From assembly GCA_031410595.1 (NCBI GenBank), contig JANNZM010000104.1, positions 62,001-126,000 on the forward strand: 64,000 nt of DNA, read 5' to 3'. This stretch comes from JANMCE01 sp031410595 (GTDB taxonomy: Bacteria > Actinomycetota > Acidimicrobiia > Acidimicrobiales > Ilumatobacteraceae). Each line of letters starts with the position of its first letter. Position 1 is the first letter of the stretch. A model generated the notes under the pieces. The model was given only the letters and a program-made list of their open reading frames with translations. It was not told the origin of the DNA and made no database searches. The position numbers were made by a program, and so were the translations under genes. Shown here in pieces: positions 45,451 through 53,808 of the stretch.

Positions 45451-45974
45451 CCGACAACTTCCTTGAAGCTGGCGTAGTGATCGTCGGTGTAATACCGCTC
45501 ACCCTTTCCACCAGCGATGATGCGGCGGGTACCGCGGTCCTTGGAGCCGGGCGTCACGACCGTGTACTCGTGGTAGTAGCCCTTCGATTGTTTCGGCAGG
45601 ATCTTTTCGAGATTGTTGTAGACCACGCCGTCGCGCGAATACGGATACGGGCCGTTGGCATCGATCAGCTTCAACGTCGTGCGCGCCTCGGGCGGCAGCG
45701 AGGCCGCCTTGACGATCTCAAGTCCACTCTTGCCGGCATTGCCGCCTCCGGCCGGAGCCACTGCGACGGACGTCGCGCTCTTCGGCGGAATCGACGTCTT
45801 CGAACTGGCATTGGCGGCAACCTGCGTGCTGGCAGATGTCGTCGAAGAGGCGTTCGAGCCGGAAGGTGAGCCTGACGATCTTCCGATCAGAAAGAAGGCG
45901 AGAGCGACAACGACGAGCGCAGCGCACCCACCGATGATGAGCCCAAGTTTTCGCCGCCGCGGACCATCAGACAT
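45447..45974 (-). CDS. Guanyl-specific ribonuclease (RNase Sa/barnase-type), membrane-anchored
   Basis: 175 residues. A cytoplasmic basic head (MSDGPRRRK), one membrane helix (~residues 10-30), a Ser/Thr linker (~31-95) and an RNase domain with catalytic E136 (HEYTVV), R151 (GTRRII) and H166 (DDHYASF), spaced as in Streptomyces RNase Sa. The orientation puts the nuclease outside the membrane. Cuts RNA after G. Start: ATG 45974 (a TTG at 45986 is alternative). Followed by barstar in a coupled pair. Confidence 0.92.
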   Translation of the reverse strand: MSDGPRRRKLGLIIGGCAALVVVALAFFLIGRSSGSPSGSNASSTTSASTQVAANASSKTSIPPKSATSVAVAPAGGGNAGKSGLEIVKAASLPPEARTTLKLIDANGPYPYSRDGVVYNNLEKILPKQSKGYYHEYTVVTPGSKDRGTRRIIAGGKGERYYTDDHYASFKEVVG

Positions 45975-46005
45975 GCCCTCATGCAATCGGAGGGCATGTC
46001 GAAGG

Positions 46006-46332
46006 TCAAGTTGAGCTGACCGAGGTCCGCTTGCGCACTCCGACGGGCGCGTTCAGTCGATAGCCCGCCTGCACGCGTTCTTCCTCGTTTTCTCCACCCC
46101 ATACCCCGTACTCGTGGTGGGTGCGGCCGAAGTTGCGACACGGGACCTGAACCGGGCATTCCGCACAGATTGATTTCGCGGCCGCCTCACGGCGGTTGCG
46201 GGAATCCGGGCGCTCCGCGAGGGGAGGAAAGAACAGGGCGGCCTGGCCCTGGCAGTGGCCCTTGGACATCCAGGACAGGTCGGCATGCTCGATACCGGAA
46301 TCACCAATGCGTTCCATGAGAGCCATGGTCAT
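46006..46332 (-). CDS. WhiB-family [4Fe-4S] transcription regulator
   Basis: 108 residues. Cluster ligands C27, C56, C59 and C65 (C-x28-C-x2-C-x5-C), the turn GVWGG (76-80) and a basic C-terminal tail (RLNAPVGVRKR) for DNA binding. WhiB proteins bind the primary sigma factor and tune growth, redox or stress genes in actinobacteria. Several in-frame starts exist (46416, 46332, 46317); 46332 has a G-rich ribosome site. The gene lies 31 bp upstream of the RNase gene on the same strand. Confidence 0.92.
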   Translation of the reverse strand: MTMALMERIGDSGIEHADLSWMSKGHCQGQAALFFPPLAERPDSRNRREAAAKSICAECPVQVPCRNFGRTHHEYGVWGGENEEERVQAGYRLNAPVGVRKRTSVSST

Positions 46333-46551
46333 CGCCCCCGCGTCCGCACGGGCAGCGGAACGAGCTGCGGATGAGCGGGGAAGAAAATCGCACGAAGTAC
46401 ATCTCTCAAACGCCAAACCATGTCGTCTCCCTTTGTAAGCCCTTGGGATTCAATACCCAACGGTGAGCTACAGGTTGTTCGTAACAGAGTACGGAAGGGA
46501 CTGGTCGAACGGTGGTGACGTTGGTCACGTTGAGCGTTCGGCCACCGCAAA

Positions 46552-47823
46552 TCACAAACGCCAGCCTTCCGGCAAGTCCACGCCGAGGGAACCGGCCAGG
46601 CCCACCGCGGTGGTCCGTACCGACGGAACGGTCCAAGGATTGCGGTCTAGGACTCGTTGGAGCAACGTGCGAGCAGCGGCCACGTCTCCGGTAGCCGCCA
46701 TCGTTGCGGCGGCGTGGGTTTGCACCGCAACCGACGCGGTACCGAGGGAGGTCGCTTCTTGAACGTAGGGCATGGCCTCGGTGGCCCTACCGGCTCGAGT
46801 CAAGGCCCAACCGAGTGCATCGGCGGTGAAGACTGTCTGTCGATTGGCGTAGGCGGCGCGAGACAACTCGACGGCCCGGTCGGCGTCACCATGGTCGGTC
46901 TCAAAGACTGCCGCCTCAAGGTCGGTCACCACGCCGGCCGCGGTGAGCAACGTGGTATTGGCCGCCACAATCGAGAATGAATTTGCCGCACCTTCGTGAT
47001 CAGCCGCCAATGTTTGCATTTCTCCGAGCAACGATGCCGCGGCCGGTTGCGGCGACCGTTCAACGAGCGACGCCAACAGTGAGGTCGCTTCTGACGTGGA
47101 CCCCTTCGCGGCCAAAAGGCGGGCCCGACCGAGGGATGCACCGACCGCGTTGGGCCGAAGTTGCAGAGCGGTGTCGTATGAAGTTTGAGCGCACGAGAGG
47201 TCGTTCACGGACAGACACAGGTCGCCAAGAAAGGTGGCCACCGTTGCGTGTTCACTCGGTTCGATCGATGCCTGCTCGGCCTGTCGCATCGCCGTGATGG
47301 CGCCAGTGAGATCGCCGTGAAGTTCGCGCAGATAGCTGACACGCGACAGGGCTCGGGCATCGGGACGAAGATCGGCCAACTGTTGCAGAGTCTCCTCTGC
47401 CGCGTCGTAAGCCCCGGTTTCGACGGACGCATCTACCGCGGCGGCGAGCAGCGCTCGGTCGCCGGGTGTTGTTTGAAGCTCGGTCGTCACGAAGGTTCGT
47501 GCTGCGCGGAACTCGTGTCGCGACAGCAACAACGCGGCGTGAATACCTGCCGACCCGGGTGCATTGCCAGCCCGAGCCAGTGCGGCGTCAACCGCTGCGT
47601 ACCGGGCCGGGTCACCGGTTTCTATGGCATCGCGCAGCGCAGTGGCAGCCTCGGTCAACGCGCTGGTCGCAGGGTCAGCCGAGCGGGTCACGGCGGAGCG
47701 AGGGGCTCCGCCATGACCCGCCGCGGCAAAGCGCGCGATCGCCCCGCCCGCTACCAGCAGGCACACCAGTGGCCCGATGAGGCCTACCCGCCGGTGTCGT
47801 CTCGGGTTGATCGCAATCGCCAT
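46552..47823 (-). CDS. Membrane-anchored tetratricopeptide-repeat protein
   Basis: 423 residues: one N-terminal membrane helix (VGLIGPLVCLLVAGGAIARF), then about ten TPR-like helix pairs (e.g. AEQASIEPSEHATVATFLGD, QLRPNAVGASLGRARLLAAK) to ~residue 400. Likely a scaffold outside the membrane. It begins 2 bp after the DUF4331 stop, so the two are one operon; DUF4331/TPR pairing recurs in other genomes. Confidence 0.85.
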   Translation of the reverse strand: MAIAINPRRHRRVGLIGPLVCLLVAGGAIARFAAAGHGGAPRSAVTRSADPATSALTEAATALRDAIETGDPARYAAVDAALARAGNAPGSAGIHAALLLSRHEFRAARTFVTTELQTTPGDRALLAAAVDASVETGAYDAAEETLQQLADLRPDARALSRVSYLRELHGDLTGAITAMRQAEQASIEPSEHATVATFLGDLCLSVNDLSCAQTSYDTALQLRPNAVGASLGRARLLAAKGSTSEATSLLASLVERSPQPAAASLLGEMQTLAADHEGAANSFSIVAANTTLLTAAGVVTDLEAAVFETDHGDADRAVELSRAAYANRQTVFTADALGWALTRAGRATEAMPYVQEATSLGTASVAVQTHAAATMAATGDVAAARTLLQRVLDRNPWTVPSVRTTAVGLAGSLGVDLPEGWRL

Positions 47824-47825
47824 GA

Positions 47826-49232
47826 CTAGTCGTACCCCGCCTTCGGGATGCCGAGGTACGGGAATGCTGTCAGCAACGGCACGTCGTTGCCATCGACGCC
47901 GTCACCCAGCAGGTTGTTCGGCGCCTTGTTGAAGTCGGGCGTGAACGGGGTTGCGCCCGCCAAAGCTCGGATCTCGGTGTCAACCACATCGTCGGTTAAG
48001 AGGCGTCCGTTCGGGAAGCCGCTCTTGGTCGAGGTGTTCAGCCGGATCATCTCCGATGGCGTCACGTGCTTGGGCTGGTTCACGCCGGCAATGCCTGTCA
48101 GGAAGATGGTGGCGATGTCCTCGCGACCACCCAGCCCGAGACCGGCATTGACGTTGGTTGGCACATTCACGCCGGGGTAGAGCACCGGGATGAGTCCGGC
48201 GAGTTCCGGCTTCAGCACCGAACCGGCAAACTGAAGGTCGTCGACCGGCTTGGACGCGTTGAAGTGATCCTTCTGCCCGAGCGGAATGATCACTTCGTTC
48301 ACCAGCGGCATGCCGAGTCTGGACACCTGCACCCACGGACCCTTGTGCTTCAGCCCGCCTGCGCCGTCCAGTACGCGAGTGGCCCGACGGCTGGTGGTTG
48401 CCCACACGCCGATGACCGGATCACCGTTGTCTGCCACCAAGCTGACCGGAACCTGAAGCGCGAAGGTGTGGAGGTTGGAACCCGCCACGTAGTCCTCGCC
48501 CGGTTCGTTGGGCAGCTTGATGAGATGGTTCTGGTTGAAGGGACGCAGACCGCCCAGGTCGAAGATCGATCCGAGGTCGGCGAAGAACGGATCATCGCGC
48601 GGTCCGGCGAACGACGTGACGCCATCCTCCAATGATGCAACCGCAGGCTGGGCCAAATTCTTGTCATAGTTCGGCGTCGACCGAGGTCCGACGTTGTTCG
48701 GAGCAACCGGGATGTTCTTCCCGAGCACATGGCGCACAGCACCGCCATCGCCTTTCTTGCCGTCGCTGTGCTCGCCCTCCTCCTCCGACGTGTAAGTAAC
48801 TTCCGTCACGGAGTAACTCTGACGGACGTTGAGGTTTCGGTCGCTCAGACTGCCAACCGGACCAACGTTGTAGAGGAAGGTGTTCGGGTTGCCGACCTCG
48901 GTCGTGAAACGGAACTCGAAATCACGGTCGGGCCGAGCATCCCCGTCGGAATCGACGTGGAAGGTGTACAGCACATCATCACCGAACTTGTAGAAGTTCG
49001 GTCCCCCCGCTGGACGCTCGAAGGGGATGACGTTGCCGACGAGGGTAACGGTGTCGGGCTTGTCCGGACTCACGAACGCGTAAACGTCGGTGAGGTCGGC
49101 CACCGGATCCTCGGTGATCAACGGAGCTTCACGGTGACTGGAGGCATTGGCCGGACTGAGGAGTCCCACCGCAAGCAGGCCACTGAGTCCAATCACCGGA
49201 AACGCTCTGGAAAGCGTACGAAGAGAAACCAT
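47826..49232 (-). CDS. DUF4331-family exported protein
   Basis: 468 residues. Signal peptide (FPVIGLSGLLAVGLLSPANA), then the family start ASSHREAPLI, DPVADLTDVYAFVSPDKPDT and AGGPNFYKFGDDVLYTFHVD with a D/N-rich stretch suggesting calcium binding. DUF4331 proteins are secreted, of unknown function, sometimes in biomineral or spore-coat contexts. ATG 49232 is preceded by AAAGGAA at correct spacing. Followed 2 bp later by the TPR gene. Confidence 0.9.
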   Translation of the reverse strand: MVSLRTLSRAFPVIGLSGLLAVGLLSPANASSHREAPLITEDPVADLTDVYAFVSPDKPDTVTLVGNVIPFERPAGGPNFYKFGDDVLYTFHVDSDGDARPDRDFEFRFTTEVGNPNTFLYNVGPVGSLSDRNLNVRQSYSVTEVTYTSEEEGEHSDGKKGDGGAVRHVLGKNIPVAPNNVGPRSTPNYDKNLAQPAVASLEDGVTSFAGPRDDPFFADLGSIFDLGGLRPFNQNHLIKLPNEPGEDYVAGSNLHTFALQVPVSLVADNGDPVIGVWATTSRRATRVLDGAGGLKHKGPWVQVSRLGMPLVNEVIIPLGQKDHFNASKPVDDLQFAGSVLKPELAGLIPVLYPGVNVPTNVNAGLGLGGREDIATIFLTGIAGVNQPKHVTPSEMIRLNTSTKSGFPNGRLLTDDVVDTEIRALAGATPFTPDFNKAPNNLLGDGVDGNDVPLLTAFPYLGIPKAGYD

Positions 49233-49260
49233 AGGTATTCCTTTTCTGTTTGGTGTGATG

Positions 49261-49304
49261 GTGCCGAGCGGCACCGAGGGACGGGTCAGCGCTAGACCCG
49301 TCCC
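49261..49304. terminator. Double hairpin between lipoprotein and DUF4331 genes
   Basis: Two perfect stems: GTGCC-GAGC-GGCAC (49261-49274) and GGGACGGGTC-AGCGCTA-GACCCGTCCC (49278-49304; 10-bp stem, 7-nt loop). On the minus strand it lies just after the lipoprotein stop (49326), fitting a terminator that separates it from the DUF4331 operon. Confidence 0.75.
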
Positions 49305-49325
49305 CCGCTGCGGCCCGGCATCAGT

Positions 49326-50141
49326 TCAACGGCGACTGACAGCAACGACAACCCATGAATCCCCCAGTGGAGCGGTCACGACATCGAGCGGCTGCGGCCC
49401 GTCGATGTGGATGACCTTGGCCCATTCATCGGCCCCCGGGCCGAAGGCGTTCCGCACCGCGGTGGCGGACGGCGTGGTGTTCAAGCCCGATGTGCCGTTC
49501 GCCACCAGCGTGCCGTTCCAGTGGCAGAGGTCGCCAACCACCGACGGTTGACCAAGGAGCGATCCTTGATATTGCAACGACTTCACTGCGCCCGAATCAC
49601 ACGACTGATTCGCCTTCACCCAGTCGAGCGCCACCGTCGCCGCCCTATCATCGGTTGGATAGCGGGGTTCGATGGTCGTCTTGGCGAGCGATACGCGCCA
49701 TCCACCGCCTTCCGACGTCGTTGCAAAGTGAACGACCGCTTTACCTGGTACGACGCCAGCATCCTCATCGACCCGGGGCGAGAACGTGGCGTCGAGATCC
49801 ACCGGGTCGTCCTTTATGACCGTGAAGGCGCGGTAGGTCGGCAGGCCGGCCATGGTTTCGCTCCAGGACCCAAGCGATGTGGCAGTCCGCTCCTTGTCGA
49901 CCAGCAGGGAATACGTTGCGTTCGCGTCCCCGTTCATCAAGCCTGTCACGAAAAGCTCGACGGCCGCGCGTGGCGTGGCCCCCGTCGATCCTGGTGGACC
50001 GCTGTCGGTCTTGGTCAGAGAGTTGGTACCGACCGGAGCTGGAATGGTCGGCACGCTGTGCGCGGTCGATGGCTGTTTGCTGCATCCTGCCGTCATGAGG
50101 ACGACGAGCAATACGGACGCACCCCGTGACGTTAGTCTCAT
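49326..50141 (-). CDS. Lipoprotein of unknown function
   Basis: 271 residues with a lipoprotein signal (LLVVLMTAGC; lipidated Cys near residue 20) and a Ser/Pro/Thr-rich mature start. Two soluble parts follow: ATYSLLVDKERTATSLGSWS and a tail with QSCDSGAVKSLQYQG and ending VVAVSRR, including several Cys. No named domain recognised. Attached to the outer face of the membrane. Confidence 0.7.
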   Translation of the reverse strand: MRLTSRGASVLLVVLMTAGCSKQPSTAHSVPTIPAPVGTNSLTKTDSGPPGSTGATPRAAVELFVTGLMNGDANATYSLLVDKERTATSLGSWSETMAGLPTYRAFTVIKDDPVDLDATFSPRVDEDAGVVPGKAVVHFATTSEGGGWRVSLAKTTIEPRYPTDDRAATVALDWVKANQSCDSGAVKSLQYQGSLLGQPSVVGDLCHWNGTLVANGTSGLNTTPSATAVRNAFGPGADEWAKVIHIDGPQPLDVVTAPLGDSWVVVAVSRR

Positions 50142-50208
50142 GACAACGATTCGCCGCCCGACCGTGTTCGGTTTACCGATCTAGAGAATTCCTGAACGAA
50201 ACCCCGCC

Positions 50209-50239
50209 GGTCGGTGCGAACCCCCGGATCGCACCGACC
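50209..50239. terminator. Perfect 11-bp hairpin after the monooxygenase
   Basis: GGTCGGTGCGA (50209-50219), 9-nt loop, TCGCACCGACC (50229-50239), located 7 bp beyond the monooxygenase stop on its strand. A strong factor-independent-like terminator without T-tail. Confidence 0.75.
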
Positions 50240-50245
50240 AACCAG

Positions 50246-51436
50246 CTAGATCAGGGGCGTGTTGGGCTCCTGCCCGAGCAGCAAGCGGCCGTACATCTCC
50301 AAGTTGGTCTCTAACTTCAGCAGACCGTGGTTGTTGATGGCCTGCAGGTCGTCATAAGCGCGGCACAACGGGCTCGACAGACGCACGCCACTGGCCCCGC
50401 TCTCGCGGAACAGAATCTCCACGGCTTCGAGGCAACGACGGACCGCAAGGGCACAGTCGACACGGTGGCGGGCGCGCTGCAGGAAGTCGATCTCGATGCC
50501 GATGCGACCGTGGGCGTCGATCTCATCGGCGCAGCCGTACAGCAACTGCTTGGCCTGGTGGATGAGCATGGCCGCCTCCGCATAACGAATCTGCGTCATC
50601 GGGTGGGTGTCCTGGCGATCATCGGTGTAGGCAATGGTCTTGCCCTTGATGAGCGCTGGATAGTCATCGAAAGCCTGCTCGGCAATGCCGAGGCCACCGG
50701 CGCACAACGCAATGGCGAGCACCGGAACCGCAGCACAGTTCTGCACCCAGTCAGTGCCGTCATGCGCCGACGCGCCAGGTGACTGGCGGGCAATGACGCC
50801 GGGCAGTGACACAAACATGTGCTGCGGGATGTGCAGGTCGGTGACCCGCATGGTGCAGGAGCCGGAACCCTTGAGCCCGCTCACAAACCAATCGTCGGCA
50901 ATGTCGATTTCGCTCTGGCGAACAGCGAAGTCGCCTGCGTCGACAACGGTGCCGTCTTCGCCAATGACAACGGCACCAAGCAGCAACCAGTCGGCGTTTT
51001 CACAGCCGGACCCGAAGGGCCAAACGCCGGTGAGCTGGAAGCCGTCGGCGGTCTTGATGGCCTGACCCCGAGGGCCGATGACTGCGGAAACCATGGCATC
51101 CGGATTGCTGTAGATCTCGTCCTGGGCCTGGACCGGGAAGTGGGACACGAGCCACGAGTGGGCCTGCACCACACCAACAACCCAGGCCGCCGAACCGCAA
51201 CCGCGGCCGAGGGCCCGAAGCACGTCGACGTGGGAACGGATACCGAGGCCGTAGCCGCCGTTGCGAGTGGCCTGGATGGTCTTGAATGACCCGGCTTCGC
51301 GGAGCGTGGCGATGGTCTCTTTGGGGAGACGGCGATCCTTGTTGGTCTGCTCGGCGCGAGCCTTCAAAATCGGGATGATCGCCTCGCTTCGGGCCACAAC
51401 CTGCCGTGCGAGCGGATTTTCCTCAATGAGTGTCAT
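50246..51436 (-). CDS. Flavin-dependent monooxygenase (HsaA/HpaH-type, acyl-CoA dehydrogenase fold)
   Basis: 396 residues. Acyl-CoA-dehydrogenase-like fold: RRLPKETIATLREAGSFKTI, GRGCGSAAWVVGVVQAHSW near residue 85 and GSGCENADWLLLGAVVIG near 145 (WPFGSG as in HsaA/HpaH), and a C-terminal helix bundle ending LKLETNLEMYGRLLLG. These are the oxygenase part of two-component systems that hydroxylate phenols or sterol rings using FMNH2. No reductase is adjacent. ATG 51436 has AGGAGG 8 bases upstream. Divergent from a TetR gene with a shared operator. Confidence 0.85.
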   Translation of the reverse strand: MTLIEENPLARQVVARSEAIIPILKARAEQTNKDRRLPKETIATLREAGSFKTIQATRNGGYGLGIRSHVDVLRALGRGCGSAAWVVGVVQAHSWLVSHFPVQAQDEIYSNPDAMVSAVIGPRGQAIKTADGFQLTGVWPFGSGCENADWLLLGAVVIGEDGTVVDAGDFAVRQSEIDIADDWFVSGLKGSGSCTMRVTDLHIPQHMFVSLPGVIARQSPGASAHDGTDWVQNCAAVPVLAIALCAGGLGIAEQAFDDYPALIKGKTIAYTDDRQDTHPMTQIRYAEAAMLIHQAKQLLYGCADEIDAHGRIGIEIDFLQRARHRVDCALAVRRCLEAVEILFRESGASGVRLSSPLCRAYDDLQAINNHGLLKLETNLEMYGRLLLGQEPNTPLI

Positions 51437-51456
51437 GTGACACACCTCCTTGGCTG

Positions 51457-51477
51457 AAAGTGATGATGGATCATTTT
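51457..51477. promoter_or_regulatory. Candidate TetR operator between divergent genes
   Basis: AAAGTGAT (51457-51464) and ATCATTTT (51470-51477) are complementary at 7 of 8 positions around a 5-bp spacer, in the 85-bp gap between the monooxygenase and the TetR regulator. Position and symmetry suit a TetR dimer controlling both. Confidence 0.55.
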
Positions 51478-51521
51478 CGATGAGATGTCAACACCTTGTC
51501 TCGGCCAGTAACGTTGCAGTG

Positions 51522-52199
51522 ATGTCAGACGTGAAGCTCACCCGCACCGAAGTGCGCCAGCAGCAGACCAAGCTGCGGCTGCGCGAGGTGGCCTACGAGC
51601 TGATGGAAGCCAACGGTGTGGATGCCACCACCATCCAGCAGATCACCGACGGTGCCGACATCGGCTTCGGCACCTTTTACAACTATGCGCCCAGCAAACA
51701 AGCGTTGGCGCAGGACGTGCTCGACTGCATCATCCATCAGTTGGGTCGGCGCAACGACCTTGTGACCCAACTGTTGGGCGAGACCGATCCGGTGCGCATC
51801 GTCGCCAACTCGGTGCGCTTCGTCATGCGCGAGATGACGACCGACCCGGTGTTCCGGTGGTGGGTCGATCGCATGGATGTTCTGGTGGATCGCATGCGCG
51901 TCGGGTTCGGTCCGTTCGGCCTGCGTGATATCAGCCGAGCGGTCGAAACGGGTCAGTACTCACTTATCGATGGTGAACCGTCGTTCGCCTGGAGCCAACT
52001 CGTGTGGCTCATGGCGTCAGCCGGCTGCGACATTGTGCGCGGCGTGCATCCCCCGTCATACGAGCGGGCCGCGTGTGAGGCAATCCTGCGCGTGATGGGC
52101 GTGTCCCACGGCGCCGCCCACGACTCCTGCACCACCGACCTCCCGGCGGCCCCCGAACTCGCCATCGACTACTCCTTCGAAGTCGGCGATCTGACCTGA
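51522..52199 (+). CDS. TetR-family transcriptional regulator
   Basis: 225 residues. N-terminal HTH is LREVAYELMEANGVDATTIQ then FGTFYNYAPSKQAL near residues 25-65, the standard TetR pattern with recognition helix before FYNYAPSK. The C-terminal part is a ligand-binding helical domain. Starts at ATG 51522; longer in-frame starts to 51450 would overlap the operator region. Likely represses the divergent monooxygenase. Confidence 0.9.
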   Translation: MSDVKLTRTEVRQQQTKLRLREVAYELMEANGVDATTIQQITDGADIGFGTFYNYAPSKQALAQDVLDCIIHQLGRRNDLVTQLLGETDPVRIVANSVRFVMREMTTDPVFRWWVDRMDVLVDRMRVGFGPFGLRDISRAVETGQYSLIDGEPSFAWSQLVWLMASAGCDIVRGVHPPSYERAACEAILRVMGVSHGAAHDSCTTDLPAAPELAIDYSFEVGDLT

Positions 52200-52210
52200 C
52201 CGGAAAACGC

Positions 52211-52242
52211 CAGTGGCGCCACCCTTACGAGTGGCGCCACCA
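52211..52242. terminator. Hairpin formed by two palindromic decamers between convergent genes
   Basis: AGTGGCGCCAC occurs at 52212-52222 and 52230-52240. GTGGCGCCAC is self-complementary, so the copies pair as a stem around CCTTACGA. Placed between the TetR stop and the convergent PepSY-like gene; a bidirectional terminator. Confidence 0.7.
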
Positions 52243-52267
52243 GCGGGGGGAAAGGGGAACGAGTGGA

Positions 52268-52810
52268 TCAGGCGGTGGTGGTCGGCGTGGTCGCCGCAGC
52301 GGGGGCCGTACCCTTCTGGCCGTGGCCACCCTTGCCATGGCCGCCGCCCTGGTGACCGGCTTCGACCGTCTTCACGCTGAAGTCGGCGTTGAGCTTGACG
52401 GTCGACTGCGTGCCGTCGGCGTTCTTCACATGCACTTCGAACGCGTCGCCATCAGCATCGGTCTCGGCCCGCACAACGGTGGAACCGGGCGCAGCCGTTG
52501 CGGCGGCAGCAGTGGCCTTCGCCAGCTCGTCACCGGTTAGCGGGGTCTCGGTCTTTCCGTTCGCCTGGTGGGGACCCGACGGTTGGCCGCCGACCTTGCC
52601 GGCCTTTTCGGCGGCTTCCTGCTCAGGCGTTTCAGCTGCTTCGTGAGCGGCATCCTTGTTGCTGTTGTCGACCGGTGTTGCGGCGGCGGCCACCGTGGTG
52701 ACCGGCGAGGTCTGGGCGCTGGAGACGCTGGGAACGCCGAGGATGACACCGAGGGCGCCACCGCCGACGAGACCAGCGAGGACGCCAGCAACTGCAAGAC
52801 GATTCTTCAT
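52268..52810 (-). CDS. Secreted PepSY-like protein
   Basis: 180 residues. Signal peptide (LAVAGVLAGLVGGGALGVIL), an Ala/Glu-rich linker, then a PepSY-like domain (LTGDELAKATAAAATAAPGS, VVRAETDADGDAFEVHVKNA, then DGTQSTVKLNADFSV) and a Gly/His-rich tail (HQGGGHGKGGHGQKG). PepSY domains inhibit peptidases or sit in iron-reduction systems; the His/Gly tail could bind metal. ATG 52810; a promoter with 17-bp spacing lies upstream. Confidence 0.75.
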   Translation of the reverse strand: MKNRLAVAGVLAGLVGGGALGVILGVPSVSSAQTSPVTTVAAAATPVDNSNKDAAHEAAETPEQEAAEKAGKVGGQPSGPHQANGKTETPLTGDELAKATAAAATAAPGSTVVRAETDADGDAFEVHVKNADGTQSTVKLNADFSVKTVEAGHQGGGHGKGGHGQKGTAPAAATTPTTTA

Positions 52811-52898
52811 GTGCGTACTTCTTTCAGGTAGGGTTGGCGACCGGTGTTGGCCGCTGAACACCACTCTGAACCTCGGCACTGAGAGCACACTGTGGAGG

Positions 52899-52927
52899 AT
52901 GTAAGAACCGTTGAAGAAGGTTGTCAA
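52899..52927 (-). promoter_or_regulatory. Sigma-70-type promoter of the PepSY-like gene
   Basis: On the minus strand TTGACA (plus 52922-52927) is followed, 17 bp later, by TTACAT (plus 52899-52904), then 88 bp to the ATG at 52810. Good match to a primary-sigma promoter. Confidence 0.65.
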
Positions 52928-52962
52928 CCCCCTCTGACGATTCTTGTGCTTGCAACTGAGCG

Positions 52963-53808
52963 TTAGCCCTGAGCGACCACGGGATTTTCGATAGCGCCCA
53001 GCTTGTCGATCTCGATGCGCACGACTTGGCCTGCTTTCAAGCACCGGGGCGGCTCCATGACAAACCCGACGCCGGCCGGGGTGCCGGTAGCGATGATCGT
53101 GCCGGGCAACAGCGTGCACGCAGTGGAGATGTGCTCGATCTGTTCCCACACGTTGGTAATCATCAGGCTTGTGTTGGCGTCCTGGCGCAACTCACCATCC
53201 ACCCATGTCTGCAAGCGAAGGTTGTGCGGGTCACCGACTTCATCGGCGGTCACAAAGTACGGGCCGATCGGGCCGTGGGTGTCCCATGACTTCCCCATCG
53301 TCATGGTGGGCGTGGCCCGCTGCCAGTCACGCACCGACACGTCGTTCACGATGAGATAGCCAGCGACAACACTCGGCGCATCGTCGGCTGAGACGTTGCG
53401 GCACCGGGTGCCGATGACGACGCCGAGTTCGCCTTCGTAGTCGACCCAGTCCGGTGCAACGGTGGGAACTTCGATCGGGTCGAACGGGCCGGTCACGCAG
53501 GTGATCTGCTTGTTGAACACGACCGGAGCCGAGGGCTTGGTCATACCCGACTCCTCGATGTGCGCGGCGTAGTTCAAGCCAATTGCGAAGAAGACCGGAG
53601 GCTGCACGATGGGTGCTTCGAGTCTCACGTCGGCGAGTGCTATGCGGGCACCTGACGCGCCTCGAAGGCGATCGATGCCGTCGGCAGCGATGAGGGCGCC
53701 GACATCGGTGGGAAGGGACGCATCGGCGCCACCGACGTCGATGACGTCATCGCCATCGACCAGGCCGAGGCGGGTGGAGCCGTCGTGGGTGAAACGGGCA
53801 ATCTTCAT
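52963..53808 (-). CDS. FAH-family hydrolase, second copy
   Basis: 281 residues. FAH core with VDYEGELGVVIG (metal acids) near residue 119, IVNDVSVRDWQ near 158 and ATGTPAGVGFV near 245. Likely hydrolyses the ring-cleavage product of the partner dioxygenase (acylpyruvate or 2-hydroxymuconate-type). ATG 53808 begins the conserved fold; it shares one base with the dioxygenase stop (TGATG). Only distantly similar to the FAH gene at 22.3 kb. Confidence 0.87.
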   Translation of the reverse strand: MKIARFTHDGSTRLGLVDGDDVIDVGGADASLPTDVGALIAADGIDRLRGASGARIALADVRLEAPIVQPPVFFAIGLNYAAHIEESGMTKPSAPVVFNKQITCVTGPFDPIEVPTVAPDWVDYEGELGVVIGTRCRNVSADDAPSVVAGYLIVNDVSVRDWQRATPTMTMGKSWDTHGPIGPYFVTADEVGDPHNLRLQTWVDGELRQDANTSLMITNVWEQIEHISTACTLLPGTIIATGTPAGVGFVMEPPRCLKAGQVVRIEIDKLGAIENPVVAQG

